A DNA stretch of 64,000 bases from Candidatus Brocadiaceae bacterium (GTDB taxonomy: Bacteria > Planctomycetota > Brocadiia > SM23-32), in assembly GCA_012728835.1 (NCBI GenBank), contig JAAYEJ010000064.1, positions 29,785 through 93,784 of the forward strand. Reading direction: 5' to 3'. Below are positions 55,080-63,700 of this stretch, piece by piece. Positions within the stretch are counted from its first letter, which is position 1; each line of letters opens with the position of its first letter. The position numbers and the translations under genes were made by a program. The notes under the pieces are model-generated. The model was not told the origin of the DNA. It searched no databases and saw nothing but the letters and a program-made list of their open reading frames with translations.

Positions 55080-55730
55080 TCAGAACTCCAGCACCGTGCC
55101 GGCGTTGACCTTCCGGTAGGTGTCCGGGAAGCGGGCGATGACCTCCGCCGTGCGCTGCGTGCAGTGGCAGGGCGCCACGAACGGGATGCCGTCCAGCGCC
55201 TCCAGCCGGTCCGAGTCATGCAGGCCGCCGAGCACCGCGTGGATCTCGCCGAACCGGCGCGCCGCCTCGATCAGCTTGTGCACGCCCGGGTGCGAACAGC
55301 CGACCACGAGCACGATCCCCTTGTCGGTCTCCAGGGCGAGGGCCTGCTCCCACGCCACGCCCTCGACCGGGCCGGTGCTGTGCATGCCGGGGGATATCTC
55401 ACGCGGCTCGGTGACCTCCCGGATCGTCATCTTGCCGGCCAGCGTCCGCGCCTCCGGGCCGAAGGTGGGCAGGATGAACAGCTCGGCGCGGGTGTTGTTC
55501 GCACTGATGTAGGCCAGCCCGTCCCGGTGGTCGTCGTGGTCGTGCGAAAGGACCACCTTGTCGATCGAGTCCGGATCGACGCCGGCGTGCTCCATGTTGA
55601 ACTGCAGGACTGCGGGGTCTGTGCCCGTGTCGAAGAGCACGCGCTCCTTGCCGTCGATCAGGCAGGCGAACCCCCAGTGCGCCCGGTAGCCGTCGGACGC
55701 GGTGTTGTCGTACACGATGTGCAGTCTCAT
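55080..55730 (-). CDS. MBL-fold metallohydrolase (COG1237 type)
   Basis: A 216-residue metallo-beta-lactamase-fold protein. The metal motif SHDHDDHRDG (HxHxDH, near residue 62), VVGCSHPGVHKLI and the C-terminal PCHCTQ match the family annotated as 7,8-dihydropterin-6-yl-methyl-4-(beta-D-ribofuranosyl)aminobenzene phosphate synthase-like. True function in bacteria is not established. GGGAGGA precedes the ATG at 55730. It is convergent with rnr. Confidence 0.85.
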   Translation of the reverse strand: MRLHIVYDNTASDGYRAHWGFACLIDGKERVLFDTGTDPAVLQFNMEHAGVDPDSIDKVVLSHDHDDHRDGLAYISANNTRAELFILPTFGPEARTLAGKMTIREVTEPREISPGMHSTGPVEGVAWEQALALETDKGIVLVVGCSHPGVHKLIEAARRFGEIHAVLGGLHDSDRLEALDGIPFVAPCHCTQRTAEVIARFPDTYRKVNAGTVLEF

Positions 55731-55764
55731 GTCTTCCTCCCCGAAGAAAGGCGCCGATGGGGGC

Positions 55765-55794
55765 ACGCTACCCGTTCGGTCGGCGTCGTGTCAA
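55765..55794 (-). promoter_or_regulatory. Promoter for the MBL hydrolase
   Basis: On the minus strand a perfect TTGACA (55794-55789), 18-base spacer, TAGCGT (55770-55765). Confidence 0.5.
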
Positions 55795-55895
55795 CCGCAG
55801 GATAGCGGCCGAGGGCCGGTGCAGCGCAGAACGTCTTCTCAACCACGACGGCATGGCGAGCACGACGATGGGCACGGCGAACGGCCCGCGGGCCT

Positions 55896-55943
55896 CCCCG
55901 AATGTCATGTTGAGGCGCCTCTGCGTTGGGCGCCGAAACATCT
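55896..55943 (+). repeat. REP-like unit A
   Basis: Begins with 40 bases identical to unit C (56131-56170): a head with TGTCATGTTGA, then a short hairpin made of two GGCGCC arms, ending near AACATCTC. The head resembles the widespread TGTCAT..TGA..ATCTC family of interspersed bacterial repeats. The region 55731-56216 (486 bases) holds no supported gene, only the MBL promoter and these repeats. Confidence 0.7.
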
Positions 55944-56050
55944 CGCCGCTGCCCATACAACGCGGAAGCACCAAAGCCGAACCCTCCTTTCACAAATCCC
56001 AGGCCACAATCCTCAGCGTCCGAACCGAGCCCCATGTGCAGGAGGCGACA

Positions 56051-56091
56051 CGGCGAGGTCCTTCAGGCCGCCTGAGCGGCCTTCAGGATGA
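56051..56091 (-). repeat. REP-like unit B, inverted
   Basis: Read on the minus strand: TGTCATCCTGAAGG, then a 6-bp stem GGCCGC-TCAG-GCGGCC, then AAGGACCTCGC. Same head and tail plan as units A and C but a different hairpin, in the opposite direction between them. Confidence 0.6.
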
Positions 56092-56130
56092 CACCCGAGG
56101 GGGGCTTCGCCACACGCGCCGCAGTCACGC

Positions 56131-56170
56131 CCCCGAATGTCATGTTGAGGCGCCTCTGCGTTGGGCGCCG
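56131..56170 (+). repeat. REP-like unit C
   Basis: Forty bases identical to the first 40 of unit A, 235 bases downstream of it. The flanks on both sides differ from those of unit A, so only the unit itself is repeated. It ends 46 bases before the HARE-HTH start codon. Confidence 0.75.
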
Positions 56171-56216
56171 TGAGGCATACTCGATTCCCAGGACTTCGTC
56201 CTGGCAGGGCAACGCA

Positions 56217-56753
56217 ATGCGCGAGCCCACCGCGTCCGATGTTGCGGCTGACCGGCGGCTACCAGAGCAGAACGCGCATGCCTTCTTCACCATGCGGACG
56301 GCGAAGGTGTTCGAGGAGGCTGGCGAGCCGCTCGACTGCAAGACCATCGTCGAGCGCGCCTTCCAAGCCGGCTACTGGCAGTCCGACGGCACGACGCCGG
56401 CGGCTACGGTCTACAGCGCAATCCTGCGGGAGATCCAGAAGAAGGGCGACGAGGCCCGCTTCCGCAAGGCGGCGCGCGGTAGGTTTGAGTTTGCGGGATA
56501 TCATCATCCGTCTCCCAAAGCCCCGGCCGCCTGCCCGCCACACGAACGGCGGGCAAGGGTCGGGGCTTCTTCTTCGGGGGCTCCTGCCAAACAAAAAGCC
56601 CGACGCGCGGAAAGCGGTTGTCACCGCGCCATCGGGCTTGACCATTTGATGCCTGAGGCCATATCCGTCAGGCTTGATTCGTCAACGCTTTGCAGGCGAG
56701 CAGCATACGGGCAGGCGGCGGGGCAGTGCTCCCGCACTTGGGCTGACCGCTGA
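56217..56753 (+). CDS. HARE-HTH domain protein, possibly degraded at its 3' end
   Basis: The frame codes 178 residues. Residues about 25-95 contain a HARE-HTH-like winged helix: AKVFEEAGEPLDCKTIVERA, AGYWQSDGTTPAATVYSAIL, and EARFRKAARGRFEFA. Such domains occur in proteins that act on DNA, including restriction-related ones. In relatives the protein ends soon after the FEFA-like strand; here the frame runs on through a terminator-like hairpin (56517-56568) and reads unlike a protein. Either the true end was lost by mutation or the real gene is the first ~95 codons. No ribosome site is obvious. Family assignment is from memory of the motif. Confidence 0.5.
   Translation: MREPTASDVAADRRLPEQNAHAFFTMRTAKVFEEAGEPLDCKTIVERAFQAGYWQSDGTTPAATVYSAILREIQKKGDEARFRKAARGRFEFAGYHHPSPKAPAACPPHERRARVGASSSGAPAKQKARRAESGCHRAIGLDHLMPEAISVRLDSSTLCRRAAYGQAAGQCSRTWADR
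56517..56573 (+). terminator. Terminator-like hairpin inside the HARE-HTH frame
   Basis: AAAGCCCCG (56517-56525) and CGGGGCTT (56561-56568) with inner pairing GCCTGCCCGCC/GGCGGGCAAGG, then CTTCTTCTT-like pyrimidines. It fits the end of the HARE-HTH transcript. Confidence 0.55.
56593..56639 (-). terminator. Rho-independent terminator for the broken nuclease gene
   Basis: Read on the minus strand: AAGCCCGA (56639-56632), inner CGCGG/CCGCG pairing, TCGGGCTT (56603-56596), then TTTTTGT. It lies 130 bases downstream of the nuclease frame and ends leftward transcription. Confidence 0.65.
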
Positions 56754-56767
56754 TTCGCTTGCTGAAT

Positions 56768-57436
56768 CTAATGCGTTGGCTCATCAAAGCTGAACTGAAC
56801 CCGGTACCTCATAAGTTTCAGATTCGGGATCGCTGTTGCAGCACAACGGATAGGCTCCGGGAAGTCACTGGCAATGAGTATCCCACGCACTTGCCCCTTC
56901 TGCTGGTATAAGCCGATGTATCGTGCGATCTGCCCAATGGCTGCATCCCTCGCCTCGCCAACTTTGACTTCGATCACCGTAGTGATCCCATTGGCGTCAA
57001 GGGCCTCGATATCGACTCGGCCAACGTCCGTGGAGACCTAGCGAGCAACATATTCCATCCCAGGCTCGATTTGAGCGAGATTCTGGACCAGATGGCCTTC
57101 CAGATCGCGTTCAAGACCTATGCTGGACTGCAGCAGATCATCCGGTCCCTCTTCCGATTCAACCTCATCTCCAGGCTGCCACTCATTCGGCCCGTGTGTC
57201 TTCTCGTCGTACAGCACGAATGTCCCGTCCGAGTTCTTGTACAGGTATCGATCAGCGAATGGGTGGTGGATGTATGCTTTCGGGTTGTTGACCTGGCAGG
57301 CGTACAAATGCGCTTGGACGGACGACGTCTTCCACTGGCCGGGGTAGTGCTCAGCAATGGCGCGTCTTACCATTTCGCCAGTAACAGGGCCATCCGCCGC
57401 CTGGACGTACTGCTTGATCGCTTCAGTCAATGTCAT
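56768..57436 (-). pseudogene. NucS/DUF91-like nuclease with N-terminal winged helix, interrupted by an in-frame TAG
   Basis: Two pieces lie in the same frame and join at a TAG codon at 57040-57038. The upstream piece (from ATG 57436, with GGGGAG upstream) has a winged-helix-like domain (TLTEAIKQYVQAADGPVTG) and ends QIEPGMEYVAR. The downstream piece continues VSTDVGRVDIEALDANG, TTVIEVKVGEARDAAIGQI, RGILIASDFPEP: the PD-(D/E)xK core (Asp in GRVD, Glu and Lys in IEVK) of NucS-like or restriction-type nucleases. Homologues usually have Gln or Glu near the TAG, so one base change would explain it. TAG is an ordinary stop in this genome (ferredoxin, rnr, ileS end with it). GC here is visibly lower than around it. 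Confidence 0.75.
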
Positions 57437-57515
57437 CGCTCTCCCCTTGTTCCGCGAGCGCCACCAGATTGGCGGCAAACTCTGCCCGTCTTCGGGTCAT
57501 CCACGCGTTGGCCGG

Positions 57516-58604
57516 TCAGGGAAGGAAGTCGGCGGTTCTGGCCAGCTTCTCGGGGAGGTACTTCTCGATGACCATGTTGAGGCCGTGCTTGGCGAATGCC
57601 TGCTGCTCGACCCTCTGGCCGAGCTTGAGCATCTTCTGGATGGCCTTCTGCCACGGCTTGTGATGGCGGAAGAAGGGGTCGTTCTTCATCAGGTCCTTCG
57701 CGCGCTTGATGTCGACTTCGGCGAGCGGGTGGGTGGGCAGGTCGTACTGCTCAATGTCGTAGGGCGTCACGCCGAGGAACGTGGCATGCGGCACGCAGAA
57801 GAACTCGTTGATGTGGGCGGCGTTGCCGCTGCCGACCTTGAGCGTGCGGTAGATGTTGCCGTAGCCGTAGGGGTCGCCGTCGACGAAGGCATAGACGGGG
57901 ATCTTGCGCGTCTCGCTCAGGCGGCGGATGAACCGGCGGCAGGCGCGCGTGGGCACGCCGCCCATGGAGACGAGCACGCAGTTCGCCTCGCGCCAGAACG
58001 AGTGGTTGTTGAGCCGCTGGAACATGCCGGCGGTCTCGATGGCCAGGATGAACTTCGCCTTCGTGCGGAACTCCAACTCCTCGACGCTGATGGGCACGGA
58101 GTAGGCGCCGCTGCCGAACCGCGTGCAGTCGATCTCGATCCGTTCGCCCGTGGTGCGGTCGTGGTCGATGACGACGAGCGCCCCGGCGACCTCGCCGCCT
58201 TTTTCTTCGGGGATGAATCCGAGCTGCTCACGGTTGACGCGGAAGAGGGCCTCGATGTCCTCGATGACGGTGTCGGATTCCGGTTGCTGCTCGAAGCGGG
58301 CCTCGCCCCAGTTCTTGGAGACGTAGTAGGCCTCTCGCTTGGTCACCTCCTCGTCGGACTCGATGGCCTCCTTCGAGAGCGCCATCATGCGGAGGGTCTG
58401 GGCGAAGGTCTTGACCGTGTTGTACGTCAGGGTGCGGGTGATCTGCGCCTTCTTCAGGCGGAAGAAGCCGTCCTTCTCGTCATAGGCCACGTTGCTCAGG
58501 GCCCGCTTGGGCAGCCTGAGCGTGGGCTTCTGGCCCCTGTCGATGCGGCTGCTGATGCCGTCGGCGCACTGGATGATCGCGTTCCGGGTCTTGTTGTCGT
58601 CCAT
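57516..58604 (-). CDS. top6A: DNA topoisomerase VI subunit A (Spo11-like)
   Basis: A 362-residue type IIB topoisomerase cleavage subunit. The 5Y-CAP domain has the catalytic Tyr in KREAYYVSKNWGEARF (Y93 or Y94); the Toprim domain has the acidic E190 (ILAIETAGMFQRL) and DGD at 242-244 (YAFVDGDPYGYGNIY). It would cut DNA with a covalent 5'-tyrosyl link. The B (GHKL ATPase) subunit, normally adjacent, is not in the window. AGAAGG precedes the ATG at 58604; a TTG at 58622 is possible. Common in archaea, rare in bacteria but known in some planctomycetes. Confidence 0.92.
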   Translation of the reverse strand: MDDNKTRNAIIQCADGISSRIDRGQKPTLRLPKRALSNVAYDEKDGFFRLKKAQITRTLTYNTVKTFAQTLRMMALSKEAIESDEEVTKREAYYVSKNWGEARFEQQPESDTVIEDIEALFRVNREQLGFIPEEKGGEVAGALVVIDHDRTTGERIEIDCTRFGSGAYSVPISVEELEFRTKAKFILAIETAGMFQRLNNHSFWREANCVLVSMGGVPTRACRRFIRRLSETRKIPVYAFVDGDPYGYGNIYRTLKVGSGNAAHINEFFCVPHATFLGVTPYDIEQYDLPTHPLAEVDIKRAKDLMKNDPFFRHHKPWQKAIQKMLKLGQRVEQQAFAKHGLNMVIEKYLPEKLARTADFLP

Positions 58605-58647
58605 CGCGACCTTCTGCTCCAAGGGAAGTCAGTCCATTCCGAACGTC

Positions 58648-58677
58648 AGCATAGGGCTGCGGCGGGGCCGAAATCAA
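58648..58677 (-). promoter_or_regulatory. Promoter for the topoisomerase VI A gene
   Basis: On the minus strand TTGATT (58677-58672), 18-base spacer, TATGCT (58653-58648). Confidence 0.45.
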
Positions 58678-58722
58678 CTCCTCGTTCGCCCCGCGCCGGT
58701 GGGCGGCGGGGACGAAATCGTC

Positions 58723-58751
58723 TGGCTCCCGGCGCGCCCATCGAGTATCAT
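58723..58751 (+). promoter_or_regulatory. Candidate promoter for manC
   Basis: TATCAT -10 (58746-58751) with a weak -35 TGGCTC (58723-58728), 17-base spacer. Confidence 0.3.
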
Positions 58752-58825
58752 GAAGAGGGTGCGGAGGGCAGGGTACCGCGCCTCCGCCGTGCCGCCGTCC
58801 GAGGTCATTCGAGGGGTGTCTGAGG

Positions 58826-59926
58826 ATGCGCATCGTCATACGCGCCGGTGGGATTGGGACGCGTCTGTGGCCCTGGAGCCGGTCGGCCCGTCCGAAGCAG
58901 TTTCTGCCGCTCACCGAGGGGCGGAGCCCCGTTCAGGTTGCCTATGATCGCTTCCGACAGTCCGGCCTGGCCGGGCCGGATGAGATCTACGTTTCGGTGG
59001 GCAAGGACAGCCTGGACCTGGCGTTGAGCCAGTTGCCCGACGTCGAGCGTGACCAGTTCATTGTCGAACCCGTCCTGCGGGACACCGCGGCCGCCGTGGG
59101 GCTGGAGACCGTCTACGTGACCGCCCGCGGGGGCGAAGGCATCATCGCCAGCCTGGGCAGCGACCACTACGTGGGCCGGCCGGAGGTGTTCACGCGGGCG
59201 CTCGGGGCGGCCGAGACCTTTCTGAAGAAGCACCCCGGCTACCTGGTGGCGATCGCCTGCGAGCCGACGCGCGTCGAGACGAACTACGGCCACATCCGCA
59301 AGGGCGAGGTGCTGGAGGAGTGCGACGGCCTGCCCGTCCATCTTGTCACCGAGTTCGTCGAGAAGCCGGAATACCGCCTGGCGGAGTCGTATACGGCCAG
59401 CGGCGACTATCTGTGGAACGCCAACTTCTTCGTCTGGACCTCCGAGACGCTCCTGAAGCGGTTCCGACGCCTGGAGCCGGAGATGCACGAGGACCTCATG
59501 GAGCTGCGGGAGGCCCTGCAGCGGGGCGACTTCCGCGAGGCGCTCCGCGTCGTCTACTCCCGCATCAAGAAGGTGGCCATCGACTACGCCGTCCTGGAGC
59601 CGACGGCCAGGGAGGGGCAGATGGCCGTCATCCCCGTCGCCATGGAGTGGAGCGACATCGGGAGCTGGGCCACCCTGACCGACGCCTACCCGCCCGACGA
59701 AGACGGGAACCTGTTCCTGGGGCCCGTGCTGGCCGACGAGACGTTCGACACGACCGTCGTGGTCCGCAACCCGGAGCGCAGGATTGTGGCGACCATCGGC
59801 GTGGAGGGCCTGGCCGTCGTGGACACGGGCGACGCGCTGCTCATCTGCCCGAAGGACCAGTGTGCCAAGGTGAAGCGCCTCGTCGAGCGAATGAAGAAGA
59901 GCGAACAGTGGCGCGACCTGGTCTGA
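58826..59926 (+). CDS. manC: Mannose-1-phosphate guanylyltransferase
   Basis: A 366-residue nucleotidyltransferase that makes GDP-mannose from mannose 1-phosphate and GTP. AGGIGTRLWPWSRSARPKQFLPL (signature residues 8-30; the usual AGGSGTRLWPLS has Ile for Ser), GSDHYVG, NYGHIRKGE, FVEKPE, WNANFFVW and MEWSDIGSW are present. It is the single-domain form, without the isomerase half of E. coli-type ManC. Products feed polysaccharide or glycoprotein synthesis. The ATG at 58826 has GAGG directly before it. Confidence 0.94.
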   Translation: MRIVIRAGGIGTRLWPWSRSARPKQFLPLTEGRSPVQVAYDRFRQSGLAGPDEIYVSVGKDSLDLALSQLPDVERDQFIVEPVLRDTAAAVGLETVYVTARGGEGIIASLGSDHYVGRPEVFTRALGAAETFLKKHPGYLVAIACEPTRVETNYGHIRKGEVLEECDGLPVHLVTEFVEKPEYRLAESYTASGDYLWNANFFVWTSETLLKRFRRLEPEMHEDLMELREALQRGDFREALRVVYSRIKKVAIDYAVLEPTAREGQMAVIPVAMEWSDIGSWATLTDAYPPDEDGNLFLGPVLADETFDTTVVVRNPERRIVATIGVEGLAVVDTGDALLICPKDQCAKVKRLVERMKKSEQWRDLV

Positions 59927-59963
59927 GCCGGCACCCGCCGTTGTGCACAGACGGACTTTAGGG

Positions 59964-60294
59964 ACCGCAGAGGACGCAGAGGACGCGGAGAACGGCAACG
60001 GCGGAGAACGGCAACGAACGGCACGGAAGGCAACGGAGGGTAACGGACGGCAACGGACGGCAACGGACGGCAACGGACGGCTACGGACGGCTACGGGGTG
60101 GCAACGGAAGGGACGGACGGGGACGGACGGCAACGGGGGGGCAACGGAAGGGACGGACGGCTACGGACGGCAACGGGGGGCAACGGAAGGGGCGGACGGG
60201 GACAGACGGCAAGAGGGGACATCAGAGGGAGCGGGGGCACATATCCTGTGTTTGGCTCTTTGCCGTTCTCTGCGCCCTCTGCGTTCTCTGCGGT
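59964..60294. mobile_element. MITE-like element: 35-bp inverted repeats around a GGCAACGGAC tandem array
   Basis: The left end (59964-59998) and the right end (60260-60294) are inverted copies matching at 32 of 35 bases (core ACCGCAGAGGACGCAGAGGA). The interior (about 59999-60225) is an array of ACGGACGGCA/GGCAACGGA-type units with G-run variants. No transposase is coded. The terminal sequence resembles a CTCTGCGTTCTCTGCGGT-type repeat seen scattered through many bacterial genomes. A frame runs through the array but is repeat-coded and unlikely to be a gene. The element fills most of the 494-base gap 59927-60420. Confidence 0.7.
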
Positions 60295-60327
60295 GAATCA
60301 AGCCGTTGCGGTGAACGCGCGCGTGCC

Positions 60328-60357
60328 TTGACGGTTCCGGCGACGGTCCGATAGAAT
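60328..60357 (+). promoter_or_regulatory. Sigma70 promoter for yggU-ileS
   Basis: TTGACG (60328-60333), 18-base spacer, TAGAAT (60352-60357), just outside the right end of the MITE-like element. Confidence 0.7.
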
Positions 60358-60420
60358 GGGGCGCGTCGTTGAGCCTTTCCGCACGCCGACTTGCGCGGTC
60401 GTCGCAGGGAGTGCCGATCC

Positions 60421-60705
60421 GTGGTCCAGGTCAGGGATACGCCGGACGGTCTGGCCGTGCCTCTGCTGGTGGAGCCGGGCGCCGGCCGAAACCGGATCTA
60501 CGGCGAGCACGACGGCCGGCTGAAGCTGTCGATCACGACCGCGCCCGAGCGCGGCAAGGCCAACAAGGCCGTCTGCCGGTTCCTGGCCGATGCGCTGGGC
60601 GTCAGCAAGTCGCAGGTGCGCGTGCTTTCCGGGCACCACTCCCGGTTCAAGGAGGTGTTGATCGAGCGCGTCGGCCGCGACGCGCTCGACGCCATTATCG
60701 GTTGA
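60421..60705 (+). CDS. DUF167/YggU family protein
   Basis: A 94-residue protein with the DUF167 signature: VEPGAGRNRI, LKLSITTAPERGKANKAVCRFLA, GVSKSQVRVLSGHHSRFKEVLI. Members are small conserved proteins of unknown function. The GTG at 60421 is the only start that fits the family's length; GGGAG lies about nine bases upstream. It precedes ileS by 85 bases and probably shares its promoter. Confidence 0.88.
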   Translation: MVQVRDTPDGLAVPLLVEPGAGRNRIYGEHDGRLKLSITTAPERGKANKAVCRFLADALGVSKSQVRVLSGHHSRFKEVLIERVGRDALDAIIG

Positions 60706-60790
60706 GCCGACCCCGTGGGGGTTCGGCGGCCGCCTCCCGCCCCGGCCAACGGCTGCAGTCCGTCTGTCCCTGCTTGGAAGAGAGTCACAC

Positions 60791-63700
60791 GTGTTTCGCA
60801 GAGTGGATACTCAGGTCTCGCTGGTAGACGTCGAGCATCAGATGCTGCGGTTCTGGGACGAGGGCCGCATCTTCGACAAGCTGCGGCGCCAGAACGAGGG
60901 CAAGCCCCGCTGGTCCTTCCTGGACGGCCCCATCACGGCCAACAACCCCATGAAGGTGCACCACGCCTGGGGCCGCACGTACAAGGACGTCTACCTGCGC
61001 TACCACGCCATGACCGGCCATGAGCAGCGCTATCAGAACGGCTTCGACTGCCAGGGCCTCTGGGTCGAGGTCGAGGTGGAAAAGGAGCTGGGCTTCCAGA
61101 GCAAGCGCGACATCGAGGAGTACGGAGTCGCCCGGTTCGTCGAGAAGTGCAAGGAGCGCGTCCGCAAGTTCGCCGCCATCCAGACGGAGCAGTCCATCCG
61201 GCTCGGTTACTGGATGGATTGGGACGACTCCTACTACACGATGACGGACGAGAACAACTACACGATCTGGGCCTTCCTCAAGAAGTGCCACGACCGGGGG
61301 CTCATCTACATCGGCCGCGACAGCATGCCCTGGTGCCCCCGCTGCGGCACGGGCATCAGCCAGCACGAGATGCACGAGGGCTACGAGGACGTGACCGACG
61401 AGGCCGTCTTCGCGCGCCTGCCGCTGCGGGGGCGCGAGGGGGAGTACCTGCTCGTCTGGACCACGACGCCGTGGACGCTCTCGTCCAACGTCGCCTGCGC
61501 CGTGCATCCGGAGCTGACCTACGCCCGTGTGCGCCAGGACGGCGACGTCTACTACATCGCCCAGACCTGCCTGCACGAGATGAAGGAACGCGGTGCCATC
61601 GAGGTGCTCGGCACGCTCGTCGGCGCCGAGATGGTCGGGTGGACCTACGACGGCCCGTTCGATGAGCTGCCGGCCGCCGCTGAGGCCGTCGCCGCGCACC
61701 GTGTGGTCGCCTGGGACCTGGTGACCGGCACCGAGGGCGCGGGCATCGTCCACATCGCGCCGGGCTGCGGCAAGGAGGACTTCGACCTCGGTCGCGAACT
61801 CGGCCTGCCCGTCGTGGCGCCGATCGACGAAGAGGGCGTGTTCCTGGACGGTTTCGGTCCGCTGACCGGCCGCGCCGCGTCCGACGTGGTCGAGGTCGTG
61901 TTCGCAAGTCTGCGCGAGAAGGGCCTCTACTACAAGCGACAGCCGTACACCCACAGCTACCCCCACTGCTGGCGCTGCAAGACGCCGCTGCTGTTCCGCA
62001 ATGTCGAGGAATGGTACATCGACATGTCGTGGCGGACGGAGATACGCGACGTGGCCCGGCAGATACGCTGGATTCCCGAGTGGGGGCTGGACCGCGAGCT
62101 GGACTGGCTGGCCAACATGCGCGACTGGATGATCTCCAAGAAGCGCTACTGGGGCCTGGCGCTGCCCATCTGGCGCTGCGAGTGCGGCTGGTTCGACGTC
62201 GTCGGCAGCAAGGAGGAGCTGAAGGAGCGCGCCGTCGAGGGTTGGGACGAGTTCGAGGGCAACTCCCCGCACCGCCCGTGGATCGACGCCGTCAAGGTCG
62301 CCTGCCCGAAGTGCGGCAAGCGTGTCAGCCGCATCCCGGACGTGGGCAACCCGTGGCTCGACGCCGGCATCGTTCCCTACTCGACCGTGCGCTATCGCGA
62401 GGACCGCGACTACTGGGCGAAGTGGATCCCCGCCGACTTCGTCACTGAGTGCTTCCCGGGCCAGTTCCGCAACTGGTTCTACGCGCTGCTGGCGATGAGC
62501 ACGATGATGGAGGGCATCCCGCCGTTCAAGACGCTGCTCGGCCATGCGCTCGTGCGCGACGAGCAGGGACGGGAGATGCACAAGTCGTGGGGCAACGCCA
62601 TCGAGTTCGACGAGGCGGCCGAACGCATGGGCTGCGACATCATGCGCTGGGTCTTCTGCCGCCAGAACCCCGTCAACAACGTCAACTTCGGCTGGGACAT
62701 CAGCCAGCAGACCGAGCGGAAGGTCTTCAACACACTCTGGAACGTCTACGCGTTCTTCAGCAACTACGCGCGGCTGGACGAGTTCGACCCCGCCGCGGAG
62801 CCCGTGCCGTACGGTGAGCGGCCGGACATGGACCGCTGGCTGCTGAGCGACCTCCAACTGCTCGTGCGCACCGCCAACGAGCGCATGGAGGACTACGACG
62901 TCGCCGCGCTCGTGCGCCGCGCGGAGAAGCTCATCGACGACCTGTCGAACTGGTACGTCCGCCGCAGCCGGCGCCGCTTCTGGCGCGCGCGCGACGAGGA
63001 CGACCGGGACAAGCTGTCCGCCTACCAGACGCTCTACGAGACGCTCGTGACGCTCTGCAAGGTCCTGGCGCCTGTCATCCCGTTCCTGACCGAGTACATG
63101 TACCTCGACCTCGTGGCCGCGCAGGACCCCGAGGCGCCCGAGAGCGTGCACCTCTGCGAGTACCCGCAGCCCCGGGCGGACCTGATCGCCGAGGACCTGA
63201 GCCGCGACATGGACGTCGTGACCTCCGCCGTGACGGCCGTGCTGGGGCTGCGCATGCAGGAGCAGCTCCGCGTGCGCCAGCCGCTGTCCGGGCTGGTCGC
63301 CGTCACCGCCGACCCCGAGAAGCAGGCGGCGCTGCGCCGTTTCGAGGGCCCGCTGCTCGACGAACTGAACATCAAGGCGCTCCTGGTGCAGTCAGACGCC
63401 GGCGAGCTGGAGAGCTTCGAGTTGGTGCCCAACATGCGGGCGCTCGGCCCGAAGCACAAGTCCGAGGCCGGCAAGGTGGCCCAGGCCCTCAAGGCCCTGG
63501 ATCCCGCCGAGGCCGCGCGAACGGTCCAGGCCGGGCAGGACCTGCTCGTCGAGGTGGACGGGCGGGAAGTGCGGGTCGCACCTGAGGACGTGGAGGTCCG
63601 GCGTCTGACGCCCGAGAACCAGGCCGTGGCCGAGGCGGGGGGCATCATGCTCGTCCTCAACACGGAGATCACGCCGGCGCTGCGCGACGAGGGCTGGGCG

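Noticed and set aside
55896..56170. The 40-bp direct repeats as a CRISPR array or phage attachment sites
   Set aside because: Only two copies with a 195-base spacing, an inverted relative between them, and no cas or integrase genes.
57038..57040. TAG as a recoded amino acid (readthrough) codon
   Set aside because: The ferredoxin, rnr, fumarase alpha and ileS genes in this window end with TAG, so it is an ordinary stop here. Local suppression cannot be ruled out but has no support.
59943..60296. Frame of 117 codons through the tandem array
   Set aside because: It is coded almost wholly by the repeat units and lies inside the MITE-like element; no domain or ribosome site.
60785..63151. Long minus-strand frame opposite ileS
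   Set aside because: Antisense shadow of a clear isoleucyl-tRNA synthetase.
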